From Chara braunii (Eukaryota > Streptophyta > Charophyceae > Charales > Characeae): a stretch of 29,834 nucleotides of DNA. This document shows, piece after piece, positions 18,832 through 28,104 of this stretch. A program made the position numbers and the translations under genes. How positions within the stretch are numbered: the first letter of the stretch is position 1; each line of letters begins with the position of its first letter. The notes below the pieces were generated by a model. That model made no database searches. It worked only from the letters and a program-made list of their open reading frames with translations, and was not told where the DNA came from. The stretch spans positions 2,718,311 to 2,748,144 of the forward strand of contig BFEA01000164.1 in the NCBI GenBank assembly GCA_003427395.1, in the 5' to 3' direction.

Positions 18832-19608
18832 CCAGGTACTAACCTGTGAAGATGGTACTGTGCTGCAGGTACCTCCAAGACGAAGCTGGAGCTATGGCAC
18901 TGCAGGTAAGTCTCCCTGGCCTCCGCCCAATCTCTCTCTCTCCAGTACCACTCTAGCTCCTACCAGCGCCCAGCGCTGAAGGCTACTGCTAACGCTACTA
19001 CTACTACTACTGCAGCGATCCTCCAGAGAACTGCTGCCGAATCCTGAAGACTACCTCCAGCCTCCTGAACTGCACGTGAAGTGCCTGGGAAGTACCTAGG
19101 AACTACCTGCAGCCTGCAGGGCGGGCCAGTCCTATATAGTGCTGGCTCGTCCAGGAGGCTGCTCTTGCCAATGCCAAAACGTGCCAGACCCTGGCGTTGA
19201 GGTTCAACAAAAGGTTATCTTGAAAACAGGCCCAAAATGGCCTGTGCTAAAACCCTGGTCTGGTGCTCAAGTTTCAGGGCAGGTCGATCTTATGAGGGCC
19301 TGAAAATGGCCCTCCGTTTCAGGCTGAAAAGACTCAGGGCCTGGAGGGCCCTGTTTTAGGCTGAAACGACACAGGGCCTGTAGGCCCTTGTTTTCAGACT
19401 TTCAGGCTGAAAACAACACGGGGCCTGTAGGCCCTTGTTTTCAGGCTTTCAGGCTGAAAACAACACGGGGCCTGTAGGCCCTTGTTTTCAGGCTTTCAGG
19501 CTGAAAACAACATGGGGCCTGTAGGCCCTTGTTTTCAGGCTTTCAGTCTGAAAACAACAAGGGCCTGAAAATGGCCCGTGCAGCCTGTTGCAGGCGCAGC
19601 ATGTAACA
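18365..19608 (-). repeat. Minus-strand LTR copy (solo LTR or part of an unseen element)
   Basis: It is collinear with 22823-23865, the 3' LTR of the minus-strand gypsy element. Shared blocks include the ACACCAAGTCTTCGGT block (18591-18606), AGACGAAGCTGGAGCTATGGC (about 18878-18898), the GTAAGTCTCCCTGG block, and CAGACCCTGGC near 19186. On the minus strand it starts at about 19608 with TGTTACATGCTGCGC, comparable to TGGCATACTGCGC in the other copy. It contains two CT microsatellites (18677-18720, 18798-18828) and a 47-bp array. No coding region of the element flanks it on either side. Confidence 0.7.
19320..19580. repeat. 47-bp tandem array in the LTR
   Basis: A unit starting CAGGCTGAAAACAACA and containing GGGGCCTGTAGGCCCTTG begins at 19403, 19450, 19497 and 19544, exactly 47 bp apart. 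Degenerate units precede it from 19320. The corresponding part of the other LTR copy (about 23770-23830) has only one or two units. Confidence 0.93.
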
Positions 19609-19612
19609 CACA

Positions 19613-19648
<36 letters not shown>

Positions 19649-19661
19649 NATGTAACACACA

Positions 19662-19740
<79 letters not shown>
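19609..19740. repeat. CA/GA microsatellite duplicated across a single N
   Basis: ATGTAACACAC...GAGAGA occurs at 19601-19648 and again from 19650, with N at 19649. The second copy has a longer GA run, to 19740. Confidence 0.95.
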
Positions 19741-19744
<4 letters not shown>

Positions 19745-20380
19745 GAAGAAGAATGTGGAAATGACGGAGGGAGTGAGCTAAGCTGGGATAGGTGGATTTA
19801 TGGTGCACTGGAAGACTTGGGAACAAACCAGTTCAGACATGAAAATAGAAAAACGTGAGGCCTGAATAAATCTGTAGAGCCTGACACGTGCCATGTGGTT
19901 TTGACAAGTGACTGCTAGGGTCCACCAGCATCCCATCGGTGGTGTAGATCATTGACCACCAGTGTGGACCATCAGGGATGGCAAGGTCCTGTTGTTTCAA
20001 TTGGTGGTGCGAGTATTGGGCAGCCCATGTCAATGGGTAGCATGACAGTACAGAAGCACTTCGGTAAGCAAGTTGAGCTTGGCTGCTCTGCTGATTGCAC
20101 TTAATGAGGGAACATCCCTATTCAGAAAGTAGAGTAGCATTCTTGGGGAGTTCTTTTGGGCCAGATGACTCAGCAGAGTATTGATTGTTCTCTCTGGAAG
20201 CACCTTTGGTGAGTGTGCTCTTTGGACTTGCTTACAGGACAGCCAAGGAGGAAATGCGTGTGTGCTTCTGGAGCCTTTTACTTGCTGTGCAATGCTGAGT
20301 GAACAGGTTCAGGTACACGAGCTGCATCCCCTGCTGTTGATTGTTGAATAAGCTTTCTCTATGATTTGTTGATGTAACAG
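19741..20380 (+). other. Presumed intron upstream of the kinase exon
   Basis: After the GAAGAATGTGGAAATGACGGAG repeat copy no element signature is seen. No earlier kinase exon (glycine loop, catalytic lysine) could be read in any frame here. The 3' end has a T-rich stretch and TGTAACAG, a plausible acceptor at 20379-20380. Confidence 0.45.
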
Positions 20381-20541
20381 GAGGACACAAAGCTCTACAT
20401 TTTCTTGGAATGTGTATCAAAGGGTTCAATCCAGAATGTTTTGTCGCTATACAGCCGTCTCGACGAAAGCCAGATTCGGAATTACACTCGGCAGATTCTG
20501 GAAGGGATCAAGTACCTGCATGAACATGACACGATCCACAG
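20381..20541 (+). CDS. Internal exon of a plant MEKK/MAPKKK-type protein kinase
   Basis: The exon encodes 53 codons plus two bases. It begins EDTKLYIFLECVSKGSI, which is beta5 and the hinge of a Ser/Thr kinase, and continues LDESQIRNYTRQILEGIKY (helix E) and LHEHDTIHR, the start of the catalytic loop before DIK. YTRQIL.G..YLH with GSI is characteristic of plant MEKK-like MAP kinase kinase kinases (MEKK1, YODA, ANP relatives). Borders fit GT-AG splicing: AG at 20379-20380 and GT at 20542-20543, with the donor falling inside the Arg codon before the catalytic Asp. The rest of the kinase domain is not found in the window, so the gene has large introns or this is an isolated fragment. No disabling mutation is seen. 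Confidence 0.85.
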
Positions 20542-20792
20542 GTCTGTATTCTCATTTTTCTCAATTGTTATTGCTTTGCTCTTTGTCAGCATTTATGGTA
20601 GTGGTTCTTGTGTGCTGGAATAGGGAATGATGATGTAAAAGTTGATGGGAGTATGGAGTGCATGAGTAGGCATTACTCAGCAATATGGTTGCATGTGTGC
20701 CTTTTGCGGGTGGCAGCAATCATGGGATGAACAACTGTATGGTATAGGTTATTTGTGGAGCGCACAAACAGTTTTGTTTTTGCTCTCCCTTT
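20542..20792 (+). other. Presumed intron downstream of the kinase exon
   Basis: The T-rich sequence after the donor contains no following exon with the DIK or DFG motif. It is cut at about 20793 by the poly(A) end of the minus-strand LINE. Confidence 0.5.
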
Positions 20793-20963
20793 CTTTCTTT
20801 CCTTTTTTTTTCTATGAGGAAAAATTGAAAATTGCATTCCAAAGCTAAATAGAGGCTGGGAACCTCACAATTCAACCCGGGGTTATCCTGGGAGACTTAC
20901 CCAGTTTCGCTTACGAGCCTCCACTCGCGACAGAATCCGATCTGTCCCAGACTTTCTACTCAT

Positions 20964-21109
20964 CCTCTATCCCGATGTATCCTACCAAAAACCATTTCTT
21001 AAACCCTAAACCCCTGGGGTACGGTTCATGCCTGCCCCTCTATCCCGATGTATCCTACCAAAAAACATATCTTAACCCCTAAAATCCTGGGGTCCAGCTC
21101 GTGCCTGCC
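20964..21109. repeat. 73-bp tandem duplication in the LINE 3' UTR
   Basis: CCTCTATCCCGATGTATCC to GTGCCTGCC (with small changes) occurs at 20964-21036 and 21037-21109. Confidence 0.92.
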
Positions 21110-21375
21110 TCTCTCAGCTGTAAGGCTGTCAGCTTGGCTTATTTAGCAAGAGCAGGGTAAAGCGTTTGGGGGACCATGAGTTTCTTTCCTTATTACTACT
21201 CACTTCTTGAGCCCCGTGATTCCGTAGGTGCGTCAAGTGCTGGCAAGGGCCTGTCTTGCGGCTGTGAGTGTCTGAGAGACGATTGACATACGGTCGTCGT
21301 GGAGCTGTTGGCCCGTCAAGGTTCCCCAGGCGAGCCTGAGAGTGTTGCTCATTATGGTCCCCAACCTGCCGTTGC

Positions 21376-22513
21376 CTAGCACCTCCTTTTGAACTTGTCA
21401 ATGATGTCTTGTTGATGGTACTCGGCGAGGTCGTTTTGTACGAGGCCCTCCCAAGCTTCCGCCAGTGATACGGGCTGTTTGGCAATTGTGTGCTTGCAGC
21501 GCTTCTTCCAAATCGCCCGTAGTGTGAGGGGGCGGAGTCTTCGGTAGAGTGTACGTTGCCACCTCTCCTGCAAACCCGGTTCTTTAAGTCCTGTAAGCGT
21601 GAGCACCGTGTCGTCTGGCAGGGGGGCAGATGCGGCTGCTTCCCAAAGGTTTGCCGATCTAGCTCTTAGTTGTGCTGCCGACGGGCAGGTTAGTAAGCAG
21701 TGTGGAAGGTCTTCTGGAGTGCCCTCAACGCAGAGTGCGCAGATCTCATCGTCGGTCCGGGCATCTGGGGATTGGCGTCTGCTGATCCATTGGTTAACCG
21801 GAAGTGCATAGTAGTAAATCACCCACTGCATCCTTCTTACTTTCGTGTTTTTGATGGACAGTGGTACTTGCCAGGTTATTGTGGTGCGGCTTCCTATTCC
21901 CCTGGTGAAGTGCTTATCCCAGCGTTGTGCGAGTATCTGCTGTGTGTTAACTGAACGTCTTCTCAGCCTGTAGCCCAGCCTGGTAGTATAGTCTAGGATA
22001 TTGGTACGGCAACCCACCATTGGAGTGCTGGAAGACGTTTTCCAGGCCCATTCTGTCGGGTCGAACTCCAGGTTTTGTATGGTCGTTGTCGGGGCATAGA
22101 TTCTGTATTGTTCGTCCTTGACCACTCGCGCTTTTTTTCGTAAATGTGGTTTGGCCGAGACCCTGACGCGGACAACTTGGGAGACCGTGCTCACTATATG
22201 GCCTGGTGTTGTATATGGTACAAAGCGCCCACTGGTCTGAGGGGGCTTCCTTTCTGACGAAGGACATCACCTCTGTCGGAGGGTCTTCCCAGGTCCAGGT
22301 CGCCCAGTCCCCCTTCTTCCATTCAGCCAGTCTTTGGAGCAGCTGTAGCCATTCCGGGGGAACTGATGCCAGCACGTCGTTGAGATTTGTCTGCAAGGCG
22401 TGGCACCCCTTGAGCGTCTCTCTGAGTTCTCTGAGTGTTTTCCATCTGTCTTGTTGGTGGTTCCAGAGATGTTTGATCTGCCACCAGGTGATCCACCGGG
22501 TGTCCTGGGTCAC
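21376..22513 (-). pseudogene. LINE RT C-terminal region with zinc finger
   Basis: It is read from high to low coordinates. The first part (22513 to about 22150) is an open frame with WWQIKHLWNHQQ and WLQLLQRLAEWKKGDW. A frameshift leads into a second frame down to 21376. That frame contains WQVPLSIKNTKVRRMQWVIY, then a zf-RVT-like finger CALC-x8-H-x4-C at 21685-21741, then LRPLTLRAIWKKRCKH, the usual W/R-rich end of such proteins. A further minus-strand open frame (22569-22844) upstream is rich in Thr/Pro and overlaps the LTR edge. The zinc finger region normally follows the RT thumb and helps bind template RNA. It is a different family from the plus-strand LINE at 14030. Confidence 0.65.
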
Positions 22514-22632
22514 GAGTGTTCATGGTTTGCCTGTCTGGTCCTTCATCCACTGATTGCAAAACAGGGGCTTACGTAATACCTCTTCTCGGTTTGCTGGTTC
22601 TCGGACCTTGGCCGGGAAGATCTCCCTCCATG

Positions 22633-22849
22633 ACTATGTGAGAGAGGTCGGTTCTTGTTCTTGGTTGTTCCTCTGTTCTTATTGCTGTTGATGTTCCTGT
22701 TGAAGGGGTCCCTGTTGTCTGGGGGTCCTGTGGCGAGCCTACCAAGATTTGGCCATCAGCCAGAACAGTCCGTACATGTTCGAGAGTGTGCTGGTGTTGC
22801 ATACCGTAATGGTATAGACCAGAACAAGAACCGACCTCTCTCACATAGT
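22633..22849. repeat. 29-bp perfect inverted repeat
   Basis: ACTATGTGAGAGAGGTCGGT and the following nine bases (22633-22661) recur as the reverse complement at 22821-22849, with a spacer of 159 bp. The right arm belongs to the end of the minus-strand LTR. The left arm lies in the adjoining LINE-like sequence. Confidence 0.92.
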
Positions 22850-23117
22850 ACAGGCTAAAATACCAATGATCTGACGAATCAATGTCGCAATGCAGACCAA
22901 ACGTACATCATCATCAGCATATGGTGTTAAGGAGAGGAAGAATGCGCCAGTCCCCAACCATACACAGACCAACAGGAGGGGGATTAGACGAAGAAGAGGG
23001 GGAAGATGGGAATGTCATCAACACCAAGTCTTCGGTACAGGTCCCAAATAATCCCTCGTCCAATGTCTCGATCCCAATGTCGAGTCTGAATCCAAATGTC
23101 ATCAAATCTCGAAATCG

Positions 23118-23148
<31 letters not shown>

Positions 23149-23329
23149 GTAGGTGTTGACACGTCAGGTAGCAAGAGGGTGAGGGAGAGATGGTGGGCTT
23201 AGAGGAGGAGGAAGATCAACTCTCTCTCTCTCTTGTACGAAGCACTAACCTCTGAAGGTGGCGCCTTGTTGCAGGTACATCGAAGACGAAGCTGGAGCTA
23301 TGGCGCCATAGGTAAGTCTCCCTGGCCTC

Positions 23330-23392
<63 letters not shown>

Positions 23393-23865
23393 CGCTACTC
23401 TAAGCTCCTACATCGCCCAGTGCTGAAGACTACACCTAGCACTAGCTACTAGTACTGCAGCGGTCCTCCAGAGTGCTGCGGCCGAATCATGAAGACTGCC
23501 TCCTGAATGGCCGGTGAAGTGCCTGTGAAATCCCCGTGAACTGCCTGCAGCCTGCAGGTTGGACCAGTACTGTATAGTGCTGGTCTGGGAGGCTGCTCTT
23601 GCCCATGCCGAACCGTGCCAGACCCTGGCATTGAAGTTCAGGCAGACGACGTACTAACCTTTCTTTTTCTCTTTGGGGGGTTGACTTTATGAGGGCCTGC
23701 GCTAAACCTTGGTCTCGCGCCTAAGTTTCAGGCAGGTCGACTTTATGAGGGCCTGAAAATGGCCCTCCTTTTCAGGCTTTCAGGCTGAAATGACACAGGG
23801 CCTGGAGGGCCCTTAATTTCCGTCTGGTCGGGGCCTGCAGGCTTGTGTGGATGCGCAGTATGCCA
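22823..23865 (-). repeat. 3' LTR of the minus-strand gypsy element
   Basis: On the minus strand it starts TGGCATACTGCGC directly after the poly-G tract and runs down to about 22823, where similarity with the copy at 18365 ends. It is shorter than that copy because it has fewer 47-bp units, but gains a long CT array (about 23335-23389). The terminal CA of the LTR could not be set with certainty. Confidence 0.72.
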
Positions 23866-23883
23866 CCCCCCCCCCCTCCTTGA
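23866..23883 (-). other. Polypurine tract
   Basis: On the minus strand a CAAGGAGG run followed by continuous G (the C run at 23866-23876 on the plus strand) ends right at the LTR TG. It comes a few bases after the integrase stop codon at 23894-23896. Confidence 0.7.
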
Positions 23884-23893
23884 AAGACCGAGC

Positions 23894-25409
23894 TTACCTG
23901 CAAGGGCGAAGCTGCCTGTCGGAGGGAGGGACCAAAGTCCGGGTGGGAGGGGCAGGTCGTGAAGCTTCCTTAGCTAGTCTTTGTCGTTCGTAGTGAGCGT
24001 AGATCAGCGGTGCAGATGCTTGCAAATCCGCTCGTGAAATCCATCGAGTGTCGTCAAGATCGCATGCTTTGAAGGTAACTTTCTACTGTCGAGGTTTGTT
24101 GTCATACTTGCGATCCGTGATGACGCGGTCGACTTCCTGATGACCATCCATAGACGGAGGGTCTTGCGATCGTCGGCCCAGGAAGTTGTCGCTCTTAGCT
24201 GGTGTGTATGTTGCCAACTTCGAGGCGTGAAAGATTGGATGGACCGGCAGATGTAGAGGGATGTCGATCACAAAGGATGGGCCGTCGGGCTCGTCGCCTA
24301 CCGGTGAAAGGACGGTCCACTTGGGGAGTAGTTTGCGTGAAACATCATGTTCGAGCGCAAACTCTTCCGCGGTGACCCAAACCAGATCGCCGGTGCAAAT
24401 GGGACATGGTACGCAACACCTGTTGGCTTGCTGTTGCATGCGGACTTGAGCCTTTTGCATGTTCGCACGGGCTTGAGCCAACAATTCTCTGTACTTCCGG
24501 ACGGACGCGGGAGAGCAAGCGGCGTCTATGTCGGCTGTTCGTGGAAGGAGAAGATCAGCGAAGATACGGCCTTTCCGGCTACCATGGTGCAACTTGAATG
24601 GAGTCACGCCGATCGCCGGATGCAACGAAGTGTTGTAGGCGAACTCAATGTCGGGAAGGCGGTCAACCCAATCCTTCTGATCCGGACAAATGAACGTACG
24701 AAGCATCATTTGAGCTGTGCCCGCTCCGTTTGCCCATTCGTTTGTGGATATCAAGCCGAACTTGGTTTCATTTCGGTGCCCGATTCCTGCATGAGAGAAG
24801 TCAGAATGCCGACATCAAATGAGTGTCACGGTCGCTAAGGATGTCTTCCAGTACGGCGTGGTTGCAAATCCAGCCGGTGTGCAAGAGGCGAGCAAGTTCG
24901 GGAGTCGCGGCGAAGTACTTGCAAGGGAGAAATCAATCGCGGTTATTTACTAAATCGGTCAATGACCGCGAGGATGTGGTCATGCCCGAAGCGGTCGCGG
25001 GGACGTCCATGGCAATGGAGAGGCCGGGTTCCCGTGGAATAGGCAACAAGCACAACTCGCCAGAAGGATTGCGGTTGTGGGGCTTGCTTCGTCGGCAAAC
25101 TTCGGTAACGAGGTCAGGCCACCCAAATCGTTGCCGAAGTCGTGCGATAGTCCGATTGACTCCGAAATGGCCGGTAAGTCGGTACTCGCTGAGAAGGCGA
25201 GTCCGAAGACAACGGCCGCATGGGACACACAATAAGTCCTTGCGTCGTGAGTGGAGAAGCAAGTACCCGTTGACGATGCGATAATGGCTGGCTGGCGGGT
25301 GATCCGAAGATACCTGTGCATAGAGTGTGGCACAATCCGGATCAGACTCGTAGCCCGGGATGAAGTGCCGCTGGAGTTCCTCGTCGAACGCGAATGCATG
25401 ATGTCTCAT
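23894..25409 (-). pseudogene. pol: Integrase with chromodomain-like C-terminus
   Basis: It is read from 25409 downward. The N-terminal finger keeps LTGHFGVNRTIARLRQRF, but the first His is Arg and the CC half is frame-shifted. The core includes LSIAMDV (first Asp), ILSDRDT (second Asp, about 24830-24850) and PQTNGQTERA, with Glu at 24724-24726 in a shifted frame. The open segment 24754-24083 has WVDRLPDIEFAYNTSLHPAI and a C-terminal barrel (GDLVWVTAEEFAL, GPSFVIDIPLHLPVHPIFHA), then VDRVITDRKYDNKP. A TAG at 24083 interrupts it. The same frame then continues VTFKACDLDDTRWISRADLQ and APLIYAHYERQ, a chromodomain-like block, to a TAA at 23894-23896. Confidence 0.87.
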
Positions 25410-25427
25410 AGCGGAAAGATCAGGTCT

Positions 25428-26140
25428 TCACAAATGTGCATCTGCTGCGCGATTGGAGAGGCCGGCGAGATGTTTCGGTGTGAAGTCAAATTGGTCGATG
25501 AAGTACATCCATCGTTCGATCATGCTGCTCACCGTATCTTGCGTCTTGTAGTAGGTCAACGGGTTGTTATCAATGACCCATGTGAACCTATGATGCCCAA
25601 GGAGGAAGTGCTGCCATCGCTTGAGAGCCATCACAAACGCAAGCAGCTCCTTCTTCCTTGCATCATCAAGTGAATTCATGGGAGGCACCTTGTGGCTGAA
25701 ATACTCCACGGGGTGCCAATCATCGCCGTCGTGTTGTTCCAAGACTGCCCCAATGCCATAGCCGGAAGCGTCAGTCGTCACTCTCGTTGGCAAGGTGGGG
25801 TCGTAGATGCTAAGGACGAGTGCCATGAGCAAGGCCTTCTTGAGTGCTTGGAATGACTGCCGCGCTTCGTCGCTGAGTATAATGACACCTTTGGCGATTG
25901 TGGTCTTGTCAACGGTGCAGCGATCCATGAGTACTCGGTGATGAAGCGTTGGTAGTAGCCTGCCAACTCCATGAATGAGCGAACTTCCGTGGTATTGGTG
26001 GGCTTGGGCCATACTCGGATGACCTTGATATTGACCGCGAGCGGATGGACGCCTTGCGGCGTCACAAAATGGCCCCAAGTACTCGAGCTCTTGCCGCCCA
26101 AATTCGCATTTGTTGTGGCTGGCTTTGTACTTGGCTTGTC
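25428..26140 (-). pseudogene. pol: RNase H with the end of RT connection
   Basis: The open frame retains VTTDASGYGIGAVLEQ (first acidic residue), KKELLAFVMALKRWQHFLLG (Glu), TWVIDNNPLTYY (third, in the form IDN) and NRAADAHL (fourth). MIERWMYFIDQFDFTPKHL lies between, as in gypsy elements. All four catalytic acids are present, so this is the best preserved domain of the element. Upstream it runs into the duplicated segment, which repeats YQRFITEYS and IAAPL. Confidence 0.88.
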
Positions 26141-26427
26141 GTAGCCGGTCGCTGAATATGAATGACACCTTTGGCGATTGTAATCTTTTCAACGGTGCGG
26201 CGATCCTTGAGTACTCGGTGATGAAGCGTTGGTAGTAGCCCGCCAACCCCATGAATGAGCAAACTTCTGTGGTGTTGGTGGGCTCGGGCCATACTAGGAT
26301 GGCCTCAATCTTGGTCGCGAGCGGATGGATGCCTTGCGGCGTTACAAAATGGCCCCAAGTATTCGAGCTCTTGCCGCTCGAGTTCACATTTGTCGCGGTT
26401 GGCTTTGTACTTGGCTTGTCGTAGTCG
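25868..26427 (-). repeat. 280-bp tandem duplication between RT and RNase H
   Basis: ATGAAGCGTTGGTAGTAGCC is at 25941-25960 and 26221-26240, and GGCTTTGTACTTGGCTTGTC at 26121-26140 and 26401-26420, a constant 280-bp offset. Unit edges are approximate. The period is not a multiple of three, so it shifts the frame, and the two units have diverged at many positions. Confidence 0.93.
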
Positions 26428-27180
26428 TTCCAAAACGGTGCGCAAGTGCTCCACATGCTCGTTCAAACTTCGGCTGTACACCAAGATATCGTCGAAGTAG
26501 ATGAGTACAAATTTGTCCAGCATGTGTCAGAACGCCGTCATCATAGCCGCTTGGAACGTGCCCAGGGCATTCGTAACACCAGAAGGCATAACCAGCCATT
26601 CAAAATGCCCATATCGCGCTTTGAACGTGAAAAGGTCTTGTGGCGGTCCTCCTGCCAGATCTCGAGGTGGTGATATCCCAATTTGAGGTCAAGCTTGGAG
26701 AAAATTTTAGCGTCGCCCAACCGTTTGAGAAGGTTGTCGATGGGCGGAAGATGGCCGACATTGTAGACGGGTTGCTCGTTGAGCTTACGATAATCGATGC
26801 ACATCCGCAAGTCCTTGTTCTTCTTTCGGACGGAGAGAATGGGAGCGCCATATGGCGAAGAGATAGGCCGAATCCAGCCTTTCTCAAGAAGGTCGTCGAG
26901 TTGTGCCTGTAGCACACTTAACTCTTCCTCGCTCATGCGGTAGTTGCAACCACGCGGAGGTACGACCCCAGCCTCGAGGATGATCTTGTGGCCGATGGGC
27001 CGATCCGGTACTACTCTCTGCGGGGCTTCGAACACGTCGCGGTAAGTGTTGAGAAGCTCGGTGATGCGTGGGTCTGTCGATGCGTCCGTCGATGGGATGT
27101 CATGGGGAGGGAGGGAAAACACACCCCTATCTCGTCGATGTTGTCCTTGATGATGGAACCTCGAATGCTTGCGGCGGACA
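26305..27180 (-). pseudogene. pol: Reverse transcriptase
   Basis: It is read from 27180 downward: ITELLNTYRDVFEAPQRVV, then RPIGHKIILEAG, then LLEKGWIRPISSPYGAPI, LRMCIDYRKLN and FSKLDLKLGYHH (first catalytic Asp). After a frameshift near 26630 the other frames carry the MPFG-like block and then MLDKFVLIYFDDILVYSRS (26523 downward), with the YFDD catalytic pair intact. It ends with LERQELEYLGPF, where the duplicated segment starts. It is a full-length RT domain in broken frames. Confidence 0.9.
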
Positions 27181-27245
27181 CCACGTGACAACTGATCGAA
27201 TGGTGAGGTGGAGGCACCGTGCATGGGACTAGTACTCCGTTCCGA

Positions 27246-27768
27246 TCACGAACGTGAACGGTGCGGCGGTAGAAGTTTACCGGGTGATCCTCCCTTCTCC
27301 CTTTCGGAGCCATGACATGCCCAAAATCGTGTCGAACTGGGTATCCAAAATGTCGAAGGACACGGGCTCTCTTGCATGTGGGGTGAAGTACACGGGGATG
27401 GAATCATTGCACCGGTTGATTGACTTGTGCGTGTGACTGTAGGCCAACATGACTTGCATGGGCTGCGATCTTCTCTGAACGCGTGGCCCAAGGCCAACGC
27501 GTACCGTAAAGTCTTGGCTGATGTAGATGCGAGTAGCTCCTCAATCGATCAAACTGCTGCAGGTTGCATCTCCGATGTGAATGCGTATGTACAACAATGA
27601 CGCGTCGTTGTTGTCATCTCGTTGTGTCTTGAACTCGTAGTCGATCTTCGCAACGTAGTCGTGAAGGTCAATAACCTCTACTCCAGCGTCCATCAACGGA
27701 GCTGGTACTGCAGTGTGCAAGTAATCCCACAATTGGGCCATGAGCACGTTGCAATGCGGTTTCGGCAA
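27246..27768 (-). pseudogene. pol: Aspartic protease region
   Basis: The open segment 27768-27541 ends in IRIHIGDATCSSLID, then a stop codon where the family has Ser of D-S-G, then GAT in the same frame, so the active site is interrupted exactly at the catalytic triplet. Further down, IPVYFTPHAREPVSFDILDT and FDTILGMSWLR match the second half of retropepsins. RTVHVRDRNGVLVPC and HHSISCHVVSAASIR bridge to RT. Confidence 0.75.
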
Positions 27769-28104
27769 ATCGATCGGTCGTGGGAAGGGGCATCTATTGG
27801 AAGTCCGTGAACATCAACGGGTCGAGTCTCTCAAGTCTTGGCCATGACGTCGAATCCCCGACGAAAGTTGGCGGCGATGATGCCGAATCGGTTGCCGGTG
27901 GTGGTGAAACCGTGCATGTGGTGGATTGTTGCATGTGGAGTGGGTGGTCCAACGGTGGGACCAAGTGGATCTCGTAATTCTCGTAAGTGAACCGAGGACT
28001 CACGACATCCGCATTCTCCCCTAATGTATAGGAGGCTGCTAGCAAGGCGACCGATCTCTCACCTCCTGCGCAACTCAGTTTCCCGAGCTGATTCGAGGTC
28101 GAAC

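Larger units (their letters stand above)
20793..22800 (-). mobile_element. 5'-truncated LINE on the minus strand
   Basis: On the minus strand an RT C-terminal coding region is followed by about 0.5 kb of 3' UTR and an A-rich tail (the T-rich run at 20790-20811 on the plus strand). The tail position gives the orientation. The catalytic RT domain is absent, so the copy is 5'-truncated. The boundary at the 22800 side is approximate. Whether it inserted into the intron after the kinase exon cannot be proved without the next exon. Confidence 0.65.

Noticed and set aside
21599-22553. Plus-strand ORFs opposite the LINE coding region.
   Set aside because: The minus-strand frame has a zf-RVT finger and typical LINE composition; the plus-strand frames have no recognisable motif.
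24261-27188. Plus-strand ORFs across the minus-strand gypsy pol region.
   Set aside because: RT, RNase H and integrase motifs read on the minus strand; the plus-strand frames are shadows.
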